A stretch of 64,000 nucleotides of DNA from Trinickia caryophylli (GCF_034424545.1 NZ_CP139971.1:1178001-1242000); one strand, 5' to 3'; shown: positions 17,692 to 26,994, numbered from the stretch's first letter. Notes: a model not told the origin generated them from the sequence alone. Translations and numbers: made by a program.

Positions 17692-18687
17692 ATGGCTCAG
17701 CCTTCCCGTCCGCTGCCGGCCGAAGGCGCGGCAGCCGGCCTCGCACAGCCGAAAACCGATACGGCCGAGGAGAACGCCCAGGGCATCGCCGTCGCCCGGG
17801 TGCCGCGCGTATCGATGCGTGCCACGTGGTCCGCTTATGCACCGCTATGGTTGATGTGCGCACCCGCATTCGCGCTCTTCGCGGCACTCGTGCTCGTGCC
17901 GCTTGCGATGACGTTCCTGCTCGCGCTTTATCGGTTCGATCCGGCCACGGGCCCGATTGCCGCGCTCCAGTTCGGCAACTACGCGGAAGTGCTCGGCTCC
18001 TCCTACTTCCATACGATCTTTGCCCGCACATTCGGCATCGCCGCCCTGACCACCGCGATCTGCGTCGCGATCGGTACGCCGGAAGCCTACGTGCTCGCGC
18101 GGATGCGCGACCCCTGGCGCTCGCTCTTTCTGCTCGCGATCCTGGCGCCGCTGCTCGTATCGGTGGTCGTACGCGCCTTCGGATGGAGCATGCTGCTCAA
18201 CACGAATGGGCTCGTGAATCACGCGCTGAGCGTGATCGGCCTCGGCCCATACAAGCTCGAATACACCACGTTCGCAATCGTGATCGCACTCGTGCACGTC
18301 ATGCTGCCGTTCATGGTGATCCCGGTATGGACCGCGCTGCAGCGGCTCGATCCACAAACCGAGCACGCGGCGCTCTCGCTCGGCGCGTCCCCATTCACGA
18401 CGCTGCGCCGCATCGTGCTGCCGCAGCTCGCGCCGGGCGTACTGTCCGGCAGCCTGATGGTATTCGGGCTCTCCGCAAGCGCGTTCGCGATTCCCGGGCT
18501 GCTCGGCGGCCGCCGGCTCAAGGTCGCGGCCACGGCCGTCTACGACGAGTTCCTCGGCTCGCTCAACTGGCCGCTCGGCGCGGCGATCGCGATGCTGCTG
18601 TTGGTCGCGAACCTTGCGATCATGCTCACGTATTACCGCGTGCTCGAACGCCGCTACGCGCGCAGCCTCGGAGGCGCATCCCGATGA
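17692..18687 (+). CDS. ABC importer permease, PotB/PotH type
   Basis: 331 residues. The ATG directly abuts the stop of the ATPase gene and GGGAGG precedes it. A 50-residue hydrophilic N-terminus is followed by six predicted membrane segments beginning 'LWLMCAPAFALFAALVLVPLAMTFLL'. The cytoplasmic EAA loop that contacts the ATPase is 'EHAALSLGASPFTTLRRIVLPQLAPGV' near residues 226-252. It forms the membrane channel with the next gene product, which it overlaps by four bases (ATGA). Confidence 0.9.
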   Translation: MAQPSRPLPAEGAAAGLAQPKTDTAEENAQGIAVARVPRVSMRATWSAYAPLWLMCAPAFALFAALVLVPLAMTFLLALYRFDPATGPIAALQFGNYAEVLGSSYFHTIFARTFGIAALTTAICVAIGTPEAYVLARMRDPWRSLFLLAILAPLLVSVVVRAFGWSMLLNTNGLVNHALSVIGLGPYKLEYTTFAIVIALVHVMLPFMVIPVWTALQRLDPQTEHAALSLGASPFTTLRRIVLPQLAPGVLSGSLMVFGLSASAFAIPGLLGGRRLKVAATAVYDEFLGSLNWPLGAAIAMLLLVANLAIMLTYYRVLERRYARSLGGASR

Positions 18688-19478
18688 GAAAAAACGGCCC
18701 GTTCGCGCTCGCGTTCCACACGCTCGTGATGCTTTTCGTGCTGGCGCCGCTCGCCATCGTCGTGCTCGTTGCGTTCACGCCCGACGAAACGCTGACGCTG
18801 CCGGCGCACGGTCTCTCGCTGCGCTGGTTCCGCGCGATTCTCGACTATCCCGACTTCGTCACCGCATTCGGCAACAGCGTGAAGCTCGCGTTCGCTTCGG
18901 CCACGCTGTCGCTCGCGATCGCGCTGCCTGCCGGTCTCGCGATCGGCCGCGCGACGTTTCCGGGCCGCGCATTCCTGAACGCGCTGCTGCTCTCGCCGCT
19001 CGTGATTCCGGGCCTCGTGCTCGGCATCGCGCTGTTGCGCTTCTTCGCCCTGATCGGCGCAACCGGCTCGTTTTCGTGGCTCGTGCTCGCACACATGATC
19101 ATCATCACGCCGTTCGTCATGCGGCTCGTGCTTGCATCCGTCACCGGCCTCGATCGCAGTGTCGAGCAGGCCGCATGCTCGCTCGGCGCAGATGCGTGGA
19201 CCACGTTTCGCCGCGTCACGCTGCCGATGATTCTGCCCGGCATCACGGGCGGCTGGCTGCTCGCATTCATCAACAGCTTCGACGAGTTGACGATGTCGAT
19301 TTTCATCACGTCGCCGCAGACGGTCACGCTGCCCGTGCGCATGTACATGTATGCGACCGAGTCGATCGATCCGATGATGGCGTCGGTATCGGCGCTCGTC
19401 ATCTTCATCACGGCCGGCGCGATGCTGCTGCTCGATCGCGTGTACGGCCTCAACCGCATCCTGATCGGCCAACATTGA
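18684..19478 (+). CDS. ABC importer permease, PotC/PotI type
   Basis: 264 residues with six predicted membrane helices. Opening helix 'LAFHTLVMLFVLAPLAIVVLVAF', followed by the PotC-like periplasmic 'FTPDETLTLPAHGLSLRWFRAIL'. The EAA loop is 'EQAACSLGADAWTTFRRVTLPMILPGI'. It overlaps the preceding permease by four bases and shares one base (TGATG) with the following 2Fe-2S gene, so translation of the whole set is coupled. Confidence 0.9.
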   Translation: MRKNGPFALAFHTLVMLFVLAPLAIVVLVAFTPDETLTLPAHGLSLRWFRAILDYPDFVTAFGNSVKLAFASATLSLAIALPAGLAIGRATFPGRAFLNALLLSPLVIPGLVLGIALLRFFALIGATGSFSWLVLAHMIIITPFVMRLVLASVTGLDRSVEQAACSLGADAWTTFRRVTLPMILPGITGGWLLAFINSFDELTMSIFITSPQTVTLPVRMYMYATESIDPMMASVSALVIFITAGAMLLLDRVYGLNRILIGQH

Positions 19479-19828
19479 TGACGACGACACCCGTTTTTCG
19501 TCCAGCCGCCACCGCGATCGACGATGCTCAGTTCGTACGCCTGGCCGAATGCGACCGCCCGAGCGTTGCCTTCTCGCTCGACGGCCGGCCCGCGCAGGCA
19601 CTCGCTGGCGATACCGTGCTGACGGCGATCCTCCTCGCCCAGCGCCGCGTGCGCACGAGCGAATTCGGCGGGAGGCCGCGCGCCGGCTTCTGCCTGATCG
19701 GCGCATGCCAGGACTGCTGGGTACGCACGGAAGACGGCGCCCGCGTGCGCGCCTGTTCCACGCCGATCGCGGACGGCATGCGGATCCTGACCGACGCGCC
19801 CGGGGCAACCAGCGGGGGCGTGCGATGA
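19478..19828 (+). CDS. Small 2Fe-2S subunit of amine/opine-type dehydrogenase (HcnA-like)
   Basis: 116 residues. A Fer2_4-type plant-ferredoxin fold: 'FSLDGRPAQALAGDTVLTAILLA' and the cluster-binding 'GFCLIGACQDCWV' plus 'RVRACSTP', giving four cysteines in the usual C-x4-C-x2-C...C spacing. Such small subunits pair with two flavoproteins in hydrogen cyanide synthase, D-hydroxyproline dehydrogenase and octopine/nopaline oxidases. Here the two flavoproteins follow directly. It overlaps the next gene by four bases. Confidence 0.85.
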   Translation: MTTTPVFRPAATAIDDAQFVRLAECDRPSVAFSLDGRPAQALAGDTVLTAILLAQRRVRTSEFGGRPRAGFCLIGACQDCWVRTEDGARVRACSTPIADGMRILTDAPGATSGGVR

Positions 19829-21264
19829 ACGGCACGCTCAAGCCCGTGATCGTCGGCGCTGGGCCGGCCGGCGTGCGGGCGGCGGAAGCGCTCGTCGACG
19901 CGGGGCTGCGCCCGGTCGTGATCGACGAGAACGCCCGCTGGGGCGGGCAAATCTATCGGCAGCCGCCAGCCGACGGCGGCTTTGTGCGCGGCAAAGCCGC
20001 GCTCTATGGCTTCGAGGCCGCGAAGGCCGACGCTGTGCATCGGACGATGGCCGCCTTGCTGCCGCACATCGATTACCGGCCGAACACGCTCGCATGGGCC
20101 TGCGGCGCGGGGCGGCTCGACACGCTGCAAGACGGCCGCGAGGCAACCGTGCCGTTCTCGCATCTGATCATCGCCAGCGGCGCGACCGATCGCGTGCTGC
20201 CCGTGCCGGGCTGGACGCTCCCGGGCGTCTACACGCTGGGCGGCGCGCAAGTGGCACTCAAGGCCCAGGGCTGCGCGATCGGCCACCGTGTGGTGTTCGC
20301 CGGCACAGGCCCCCTGCTGTACCTCGTGGCCTATCAATATGCGAAGGCAGGCGCGCTGGTCGCGGCCGTGCTCGATACGAGCGCATTAAGGCAGCAGGCC
20401 ACCGCCGCGCCCGCGCTGCTGCGGGTGCCGTCGACGTTCGCCAAAGGTCTTTACTACATCGGCTGGCTGCGCGCGCATGGCGTCAGGATCGAGACGGGCG
20501 TCATGCTCGAGCGCGTGCTCGGCGAGCGGCACGTGAGCGGCCTCGTGTGGCGGCCGGCCGCCGCCAACAGCGATACGCCGCGAGGCACGCTCGAGTGCGA
20601 CGCGCTGGGCCTCGGCTTCGGCCTGCGTTCGGAAACGCAACTGGCCGATCTGGCCGGCTGCCGCTTTCGCTTCGATCCGCTGAACCGCGCCTGGCTGCCC
20701 GAGCGCGACACGGCCGGCCGCACGTCGGTGCGTGGCATCTATGTCGCCGGAGACGGCGCCGGCATCGCGGGCGCCGATGCGGCCGAAGCGTCCGGGCGCC
20801 GAGCGGCGCTCGCGCTGCTCGGCGATGCCGGCGTCGCATCGCCCGCGCCCGCCGGCAAGCCCGATGCAGCCGCGCTCGAACGCACGCTCGCGCGGCTCGG
20901 CGCATTCCGCGCCGGCCTGGAAGCTGCGTTCGCGCCGCCAGTCGGGCAGGTGACACACTGCCCCGACGAGACGATCGTCTGCCGTTGCGAGGAAGTCGAT
21001 GCCGGCACCTTGCGCCGCTGCATCCGGAGCGGACAGGCAACGGAACTCAACCGGCTGAAGGCACTGACGCGCGTGGGAATGGGGCGCTGCCAGGGCCGCA
21101 TGTGCGGCGACGCGGCCGCGCTCGTGCTCGCCGCCGAGACGGGGCGGCCGCTCGCCGACGTGGGCCGGCTGCGCGCGCAGCCGCCCGTGAAGCCGTTTCC
21201 GATTGCGGCCGCGCTCGCGGGCGACGAAGTCGCGGCGATTCCCGACGAGGCTCGCGATGAATGA
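19825..21264 (+). CDS. FAD/2Fe-2S flavoprotein subunit (HcnB/OoxA-like)
   Basis: 479 residues. N-terminal FAD-binding GxGxxG ('VIVGAGPAGVRAAEAL') and a pyridine-nucleotide-disulfide-type fold with the second nucleotide site 'VVFAGTGPLLYLVAYQY'. The C-terminal 100 residues form a BFD-like 2Fe-2S domain with 'VCRCEEVDAGTLRRCIRSG' and 'GMGRCQGRMCG' cysteines. This architecture is that of HcnB and OoxA subunits. It passes electrons from the DAO-type subunit to a membrane acceptor. Substrate is not readable. Confidence 0.87.
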   Translation: MNGTLKPVIVGAGPAGVRAAEALVDAGLRPVVIDENARWGGQIYRQPPADGGFVRGKAALYGFEAAKADAVHRTMAALLPHIDYRPNTLAWACGAGRLDTLQDGREATVPFSHLIIASGATDRVLPVPGWTLPGVYTLGGAQVALKAQGCAIGHRVVFAGTGPLLYLVAYQYAKAGALVAAVLDTSALRQQATAAPALLRVPSTFAKGLYYIGWLRAHGVRIETGVMLERVLGERHVSGLVWRPAAANSDTPRGTLECDALGLGFGLRSETQLADLAGCRFRFDPLNRAWLPERDTAGRTSVRGIYVAGDGAGIAGADAAEASGRRAALALLGDAGVASPAPAGKPDAAALERTLARLGAFRAGLEAAFAPPVGQVTHCPDETIVCRCEEVDAGTLRRCIRSGQATELNRLKALTRVGMGRCQGRMCGDAAALVLAAETGRPLADVGRLRAQPPVKPFPIAAALAGDEVAAIPDEARDE

Positions 21265-22423
21265 GGGCCGCCATTACGATGTTGCGATCGTCGGTGGCGG
21301 GCTCGTTGGCGCATCGGCCGCGCTGGCCCTCGCGCGGCGCGGCTTGCGCGTGGGACTGTTCGAGCGGCGCGATTGCGGCGCACAGGCAAGCGGCGTGAAC
21401 TACGGGGGCGTGCGCTGCCAGGGACGCCCGGCCGAACAGCTGCCACTCGCGCTGCGCGCGCGCCGGATCTGGGACCGCCTGCCCGAGCTGATCGGAACCG
21501 ACGGCGAATTCGTCGTATCGGGCCACCTGAGGCTTGCGCGCAGCGACGCCGACCTCGATGCGCTCCACGACTACGCCGTGCTCGCCGGCGAACACGGACT
21601 GCCGCTGCAGGTCATGAGCGGCAGCACCTTTCGCGCGCGCTATCCGTGGCTCGGCCGCGCGGCGCTCGGCGGCTCGCTTTGCGCGACCGACGGCCATGCG
21701 AACCCGCGCCTCGTGTCGCCCGCGTTCGCGCGCGCGGCCCGCACAGCGGGTGCGGACATCTTCGAACACACCGACGTAAAAGATGTTCGCCACGACGGCG
21801 AACGCTTTTATCTGCGCGCCGCGGACCGTACGAGCACCGCCTCGTGGTTGATCAACTCGGCCGGCGCATGGGCGAACACGATCGCCGGGCGCTTCGGCGA
21901 AGCGGTACCGATGCAGCCGATTTATCCAAACATGTGGGTGACCGAGCCGCTGCCTCCGTTCATTACGCACAATCTGGGCGTGTACGGCGGCGGGGTGTAC
22001 GCACGGCAGGTCGCGCGCGGCAACTGCGTGATCGGCGGCGGACGCGGCCAGGGCGACGGCGAATTCGCACAACCCTCCGTCGACACCACCCGTGCGGTAA
22101 TGCGCGATGCCTGCGCCCTGCTGCCCGCACTACGCGACGCGCTGCTGATTCGCACCTGGAGCGGCGTGGAAGGCTGCACGCCCGACCACAACCCGATTAT
22201 CGGCGCGAGCCGTACGACGCCGCGCCTGCTGCATGCGTTCGGTTTTTCCGGCGGCGGCTTCCTGCTCGCGCCGGGTGTTGGCGAAGTCCTTGCAGACCTC
22301 GTCACGGCCGGCGAAACGGCGACGCCGCTCGACGCATTCTCGATCGGCCGGTTCATCGGCCGTCCCGTGGTGCCGCAGGCCGCACCGGCTGCCCCTTTCC
22401 CTCAAGAGGAGACCCCTCGATGA
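21257..22423 (+). CDS. DAO-type FAD oxidoreductase subunit (HcnC/OoxB-like)
   Basis: 388 residues. FAD motif 'VAIVGGGLVGASAALALARRGLRVGLFERR' at 8-37 and the C-terminal FAD region 'EGCTPDHNPIIGASRTTPRLLHAFGFSGGGFLLAPGVGEVLADL', standard for glycine/D-amino-acid oxidase relatives. It would be the substrate-oxidising subunit of the three-part dehydrogenase formed with the two preceding genes. It overlaps the gene before by eight bases and the binding-protein gene after by four. Confidence 0.88.
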   Translation: MNEGRHYDVAIVGGGLVGASAALALARRGLRVGLFERRDCGAQASGVNYGGVRCQGRPAEQLPLALRARRIWDRLPELIGTDGEFVVSGHLRLARSDADLDALHDYAVLAGEHGLPLQVMSGSTFRARYPWLGRAALGGSLCATDGHANPRLVSPAFARAARTAGADIFEHTDVKDVRHDGERFYLRAADRTSTASWLINSAGAWANTIAGRFGEAVPMQPIYPNMWVTEPLPPFITHNLGVYGGGVYARQVARGNCVIGGGRGQGDGEFAQPSVDTTRAVMRDACALLPALRDALLIRTWSGVEGCTPDHNPIIGASRTTPRLLHAFGFSGGGFLLAPGVGEVLADLVTAGETATPLDAFSIGRFIGRPVVPQAAPAAPFPQEETPR

Positions 22424-23466
22424 AACTGCTCGGAACGATCGCGGCGGCCGCCGCATTCTGTGTCGCGGGCGCGAGTGCCCCCGCGTTCGCGCAAACGAAG
22501 ACGATCTACATCGGCATGAACGGCGGGCCGATGGAAAAGGCCTACACGAGCCAGGTCCTGCCCGACTTCGAGAAGGCGAACGGCGTGAAGGTGGTCGTCG
22601 TGCCCGGCACCTCGTCGGACGTGCTGGCTAAACTGCTGGCGAACCGCAACAAGCCACAGATCCACGTTGCGTTCCTCGACGACGGCGTGATGGCGCGCGC
22701 GGTCAGCCTGGGCGTGTGCCAGAAGCTCGACGATTCGCCTGTACTCAAGGAACTGTATCCGTTCGCGCGGATGAAGGACGACATGGGCGCGGGCGTGCAG
22801 TTGGGGATGACCGGCATCGCTTACAACAAGAAACTGTTCACCGAGAAGGGCTGGGCAGCGCCGACGTCGTGGATGGATTTCGCGGACCCGAAGTACAAGG
22901 GCAAGGTCGTGTTCCAATCGGCGTCCAGCAGCACGTTCGGGTTGCATGGCTTTCTTGCCATCAACCGATTGCTGGGCGGCAGCGAACAGAACGTCGAACC
23001 GGCGTTCAGCAAATGGGCCACCACGGTGGGGCCGAACGTCGTCGAATACATTCCGAATTCGGCGAAGATCTCCGAAATGGTTCAGACAGGCGAGGCCGGG
23101 CTCTTTCCGCTGACGCCGACCGCGGTGAGCGACTTGCAGGACAAGGGTATTCCTGTCGCCTATGCGAACCCGAAGGAAGGGCCTGTGCTGCTGCTCGTGG
23201 ACTTGTGCGTGGTTGCGAACAATCCCGATCCGCAACTGGCGCAAAAACTCGCGCAGTTTCTGCTTTCCGCGCCGGCACAGGCCAAGGCGGCCGAGGCCGG
23301 CAAACAGATCCCGACGAATCGTCAGGCCAGGATGCCGCCTGCGATGCAGCAAAGCCTCGGCAATATCGACGATCTCGTCCGCAAGGCCACGGTGGTGGAT
23401 TGGACTGCGATCAACGCACGGCGCGCGCAGTGGGACACGCGCTGGAACCGGCAGATCGAGCAGTAA
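22420..23466 (+). CDS. Periplasmic binding protein of the polyamine-type importer
   Basis: 348 residues with signal peptide 'MKLLGTIAAAAAFCVAGASAPAFA'. Family 1 / PotD-like solute-binding fold: 'VLPDFEKANGVKVVVVPGTSSDVLAKLLA', 'GIAYNKKLFTEKGWAAPTSWMDFADPKYKGKV', 'PILLVDLCVV'-type strand. AAGAGGAGA upstream is a strong ribosome-binding site, fitting the high dosage needed for a binding protein. Encoding it last, after the catabolic enzyme subunits, ties uptake and oxidation of one compound together. Confidence 0.9.
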   Translation: MKLLGTIAAAAAFCVAGASAPAFAQTKTIYIGMNGGPMEKAYTSQVLPDFEKANGVKVVVVPGTSSDVLAKLLANRNKPQIHVAFLDDGVMARAVSLGVCQKLDDSPVLKELYPFARMKDDMGAGVQLGMTGIAYNKKLFTEKGWAAPTSWMDFADPKYKGKVVFQSASSSTFGLHGFLAINRLLGGSEQNVEPAFSKWATTVGPNVVEYIPNSAKISEMVQTGEAGLFPLTPTAVSDLQDKGIPVAYANPKEGPVLLLVDLCVVANNPDPQLAQKLAQFLLSAPAQAKAAEAGKQIPTNRQARMPPAMQQSLGNIDDLVRKATVVDWTAINARRAQWDTRWNRQIEQ

Positions 23467-23502
23467 GGCTGCGTGACACGCGTGGCAGCGGGCCTGACGC
23501 CA

Positions 23503-23518
23503 GGGCGGAGGGCCGCCC
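23503..23518. terminator. Possible terminator between convergent genes
   Basis: GGGCGG-AGGG-CCGCCC makes a 6-bp G+C stem 36 bases after the importer operon and before the stop of the converging HlyIII-type gene. No T-run follows. Confidence 0.4.
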
Positions 23519-23570
23519 GTTCAGATGCCTCGGCCTGGGCACGGCCCGAACTGCCGCGCGGCGGCCTGCG

Positions 23571-24191
23571 TCATGCGACGTAGCGCGCGACGCTGACGAA
23601 CTGGCAAAGGCTGCCTGCCAACACGAACAAATGCCAGATGCCGTGGCCGTGGCGGATGCGCTCGTCATTGAGGAAAAAATAGATCCCGGCGCTATAGACG
23701 ATGCCGCCGGTCACGAGCCAGGCGGTCCCGCCGGGCGGCAACGCGTGAGTCAGCGGCCCGATGGCGATAAGCGCGAGCCACCCCATTACGACGTATAGCG
23801 TCATCGACAAAATACGTGTGCGCCGGCCCAGCGTCAGCTCTTGAGCGATGCCGAGTGCCGCGAGCCCCCAGCTCGCGCCAAACAGCGACCAGCCCCAGGG
23901 GCCGCGCAGCGTGACGAGCGTGAAAGGGGTGTAGCTGCCGGCGATCAAGAGGTAGATCGCCGAGTGGTCGCACTTCTGCAGAATGGCTTTGAGGCGCTCG
24001 CCGCGCACGCTGTGGTAAAGCGTGGATATGGCGTACAGGACGATCAGCATTGCGCCATAGACGCTGAAGCTCACGACCTTGTAAGCGTCGCCGTCGAGCG
24101 CACCCAGCGTCACGAGCGTGACCAGCCCCGCCACCGACAATACGGCGCCAACGAGATGGCTGATGCTGTTGAAACGCTCGCCGACGTGCAC
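23571..24191 (-). CDS. PAQR / hemolysin III family membrane protein
   Basis: 206 residues, seven predicted membrane helices. Starts 'MHVGERFNSISHLVGAVLSVAG' as in YqfA/TrhA proteins. Metal-binding signature residues of the PAQR superfamily are present: Ser-x3-His in 'ISTLYHS', Asp in 'KCDHSAIYLLIAGSYTPF', and His-x3-His in 'HGHGIWHLF'. Bacterial members affect membrane lipid homeostasis or act as hydrolases on lipids; the hemolysin name is historical. It is a monocistronic gene converging on the importer operon. Confidence 0.88.
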   Translation of the reverse strand: MHVGERFNSISHLVGAVLSVAGLVTLVTLGALDGDAYKVVSFSVYGAMLIVLYAISTLYHSVRGERLKAILQKCDHSAIYLLIAGSYTPFTLVTLRGPWGWSLFGASWGLAALGIAQELTLGRRTRILSMTLYVVMGWLALIAIGPLTHALPPGGTAWLVTGGIVYSAGIYFFLNDERIRHGHGIWHLFVLAGSLCQFVSVARYVA

Positions 24192-24394
24192 GTCGCTCTT
24201 CCTTTTTGCAGTTTCTTGAACGGAGTGCTCACATGATACCGACTGCCGCGCGGGAGAAGAAGTAACTTGCTGTCACGTGCGGCTCGATTTGTATCCGATT
24301 CTTGCTTCGGATGCGTGTTTCGACCGCTCTCCTTCATCCGGCGCGCAGAGGCGGCCGCTTCGTTTTGTCGCAGGGGCAGGCATAGGCGGGCCGC

Positions 24395-25078
24395 TCATCG
24401 GCGCCGTTGCCGATCCTCCAACGTAGCGCGGCAGCGACCATACTCCGCTACGTACATCGCGATACCTTGAACGTTCTCCTGGAAAACCGTGATCTCCTCA
24501 TCGCTCAGAACAGGCTGTGAGGCTTGCTCTTCCTTACGTGTGCGCGCCACTGCAACGAGCGTCAGCGCAGCCATCGTGCTCGTAAAATCGTTCAGCAGCC
24601 TGCTCGTACGCCACAGTTGCTCGGTGGCCGAAAGCAGCCCTTGTTGAGCTTCGGTAAAGCGCTTCATCTCGGCAGCTAAATCACGCACGCTGTTGTGCAC
24701 GTTCCAAAGGGGGTAAAACCGATCACCAAACAAGGCTTCCATACGCGCCGGATCGTGCGTTTCGAAAATATGCGGGTCCTCGCGGGCAAAGAATGCCGCC
24801 TTTTCAGGCGGCACTGGGGGGATGCGGTTGCCGAGGTCGTTCAGCGACTCCTCTGCTTCGGAGAGATTGGTTTTGACTTTCTCATCGCATGGCTTATATG
24901 GCCTCATTCCGAATGGATCATCGCCTGTCGGCTTGCAGAACGCGGTTGGCGATACCGATAATAGGCCCGCAACCACGACCGCCAGCGCGCCGATGGCAAC
25001 CTGCTTTTGCCGCCATCGCTTTCGTTGCTTGCGCTGCGCCGGAAGGGAGGCCGGTAAGCCTGCATCGGTCGAGTACAT
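24395..25078 (-). CDS. Unrecognised inner-membrane-anchored protein, last gene of the PAAR locus
   Basis: 227 residues from the ATG at 25078, which has AGGAG ten bases upstream. A basic cytoplasmic N-terminus ('RKQRKRWRQKQ') is followed by one membrane segment at about residues 28-46, so the remaining 180 residues should lie in the periplasm. The body is helical, with long amphipathic stretches around 'LAAEMKRFTEAQQGLLSATEQLWRTSRLL'. It follows the 498-aa unknown gene by 34 bases. A periplasmic anchored small protein downstream of a PAAR gene and a possible effector is the classical place for an immunity protein, but no family was recognised. Confidence 0.65.
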   Translation of the reverse strand: MYSTDAGLPASLPAQRKQRKRWRQKQVAIGALAVVVAGLLSVSPTAFCKPTGDDPFGMRPYKPCDEKVKTNLSEAEESLNDLGNRIPPVPPEKAAFFAREDPHIFETHDPARMEALFGDRFYPLWNVHNSVRDLAAEMKRFTEAQQGLLSATEQLWRTSRLLNDFTSTMAALTLVAVARTRKEEQASQPVLSDEEITVFQENVQGIAMYVAEYGRCRATLEDRQRRR

Positions 25079-25112
25079 GACGAATCTGCTCCTGACGTCG
25101 CAACGAGTGTGA

Positions 25113-26609
25113 TTAAAGCCCCAATCGGTCCGACCGCACGATGGTGGGCCCGATAAAAACGAGCTTGCGCAACGACGCATTCGGTCCGTGCGGCTGCATT
25201 TTGAAATGCGGGCGCCGCCAGTGGCCACGAACTTCTCGATGCTCAGTGCAATCTGGCGGCAACAATGCGACAGGGGCCATATCGAGAATCGCGGGCCCGA
25301 CGATGTGCTTGTCGTACAGCATGTCTATCTCTGCCAGCCGCTCCACGCGCCGGCGTTTTCCCAATCCATTGAAATCGCGCGGCGCGCTCGAATAGGCACG
25401 ATCGTGCACGACCTGTGCATCGCGTGCGTTCAGATATAGCAGCATCTTGAGGGCGTAGTCGAGTGCGTTGCGCCAAATCTCCTTCGCCTGCTCGTTTTCA
25501 GAACTCGCGCTGCCGAACTCTTCATCGATCAGCTGACGGAGTGTCTTATCCGGCTCGCCGGTCGGCAAATTGAGTGCCTCCATATAAAGTTCACTGTTTT
25601 CGTCGAACGCCCCCATCCAGGCTACGAAGCTTATCGACTGCGCATATCGGAAAATTCCGATCGCTTCGACACCCTTCGGACGCCCCCATCGGCCCGGCTC
25701 TGGAATGATGCACAGCGTCTCCACGGGCAAACTCAGCATGCCGATAGGCACGTCGTCGGCAATGTACGCGGCATCGAGCAGCCGGTGCAGCGGCGGCGTC
25801 GGCTCATAAAAGATACCGCTGCGAACCTCGAATGCCAGCCACACAGCGCTGTACGACGCAGCGGTTGCAATTTGAAAAGCGGAAAAACCTTCGGCTCCGA
25901 TTGGCAACAAGTCTTTCGCCTGTAGTTGAACCCGCCTCATCATGCGCGGAATGGGCATCGCCTTCAGCGTTTCCGTCATCGGCTGCGACGGAAGCAGCGC
26001 ATCGACCGCTTCGCGCCATGCGTGCCACGCCGCCATCGCTCCGGTCACACGGTACCGAACCAGTCCCGGCAGTCGCGCGAGCCGCTGTGCGCTCGCCGCT
26101 CGAGTCGGGAACATCGCATCGATAAGGCAATGTCTGACCTTGGACCATCGTCTATCGTGGAGTTCTTCGGCCGTCATGGAGCGCTCTATCAGCGGGCGCT
26201 GCCGACGCTGGCGCGTGTAGGCTGTCACTGTGGACGGCTCGTGCGTCACGACAACATCCATCGCCCCTGGAGCGATGACGGTCCGCGCGTCCCAGCCGAT
26301 CTCGATCCATAGGTCGGCCAGCCGCATCGTCACGCCGGCCGGTGGTGCGAGCATCTGTAGCCACTCCGTCAACTTCGGCGCAATGAGTGCCCAAACGTCT
26401 GCGGCCAGCGATTCTGCCTCTCCTCCGTGCTGCGGCCGCAATCCGCCACTGCTGATCAACATCGTGACGCCCGGAACCAAGCCGCTGCATCGGACCGGCT
26501 TGCCCTTGAGCGCCATCGAGGCAACGATGGCCGTCGAGAAAATGTCGCGTGTTGCGGGGTTCTCGTTGCCGGGAATGACGAAGCGTGCTCCTTCGTGGAA
26601 ATCGCTCAA
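25113..26609 (-). CDS. Unrecognised 498-aa protein downstream of PAAR; candidate effector
   Basis: The start is a TTG at 26609, supported by AGGAGGAG exactly seven bases upstream and by the lack of any nearby ATG in frame with a comparable site. There is no signal peptide or obvious membrane helix. The N-terminal part ('GVTMLISSGGLRPQHGGE') and middle are not recognisable. The last 40 residues contain 'VRGHWRRPHFKMQPHG' and 'LRKLVFIGPTI', a Trp/His/Arg pattern I associate with proteins of mobile elements, without being able to name the family. Located after a PAAR gene and before a membrane-anchored small protein, it could be a type VI cargo effector. Function unknown. Confidence 0.6.
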   Translation of the reverse strand: MSDFHEGARFVIPGNENPATRDIFSTAIVASMALKGKPVRCSGLVPGVTMLISSGGLRPQHGGEAESLAADVWALIAPKLTEWLQMLAPPAGVTMRLADLWIEIGWDARTVIAPGAMDVVVTHEPSTVTAYTRQRRQRPLIERSMTAEELHDRRWSKVRHCLIDAMFPTRAASAQRLARLPGLVRYRVTGAMAAWHAWREAVDALLPSQPMTETLKAMPIPRMMRRVQLQAKDLLPIGAEGFSAFQIATAASYSAVWLAFEVRSGIFYEPTPPLHRLLDAAYIADDVPIGMLSLPVETLCIIPEPGRWGRPKGVEAIGIFRYAQSISFVAWMGAFDENSELYMEALNLPTGEPDKTLRQLIDEEFGSASSENEQAKEIWRNALDYALKMLLYLNARDAQVVHDRAYSSAPRDFNGLGKRRRVERLAEIDMLYDKHIVGPAILDMAPVALLPPDCTEHREVRGHWRRPHFKMQPHGPNASLRKLVFIGPTIVRSDRLGL

Positions 26610-26782
26610 CCGTGTTCTCCTCCTGGGATGGTTGGCCTCTTAGTGTGGCTCGCCGGGCGGGAGCCGATGCGTTTCCCCGCTGTAGTGCCCGATCGCTGCG
26701 CGTTAACGCATAGTCGTGGCCGTTATGTCGTTGTTTTGTTTTCGTCGTGGCGCTATATGCAAGAGGCAGACAAAGTCTCGCC

Positions 26783-26960
26783 TTACAGGTTTGCACCCCG
26801 CTGCGGTCTCGGTCGTGCAGTCACGGCCTTCGCTTCGTCGATCAGCGTTTTGACATTGCCGTTCCATTCCGGTAAGGGCACGGGGCTAGCGGCAAAGCCT
26901 TCGAGCCGCGAACAGCATCGCAATCGCGACGAACAACGACTTGCCGGCCCAAGTCATCAT
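26783..26960 (-). pseudogene. Frameshifted remnant related to the Sel1/DUF6396 protein
   Basis: Reading from the ATG at 26960 gives a short signal-peptide-like segment (MMTWAGKSLFVAIAMLFAA) that stops after 24 codons. A neighbouring frame continues 'AASPVPLPEWNGNVKTLID' and 'EAKAVT' to a stop at 26783. That part matches 'APLPKWDGNGRTLVDGAKAVT' in the Sel1 protein encoded just upstream. The rest of 26610-26994 (385 bases) holds no gene. It is best read as the decayed start and middle of a second copy. Confidence 0.55.
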
Positions 26961-26994
26961 TTGAGCCCTCATCAGATGGCGAAAAGATGCGCCT

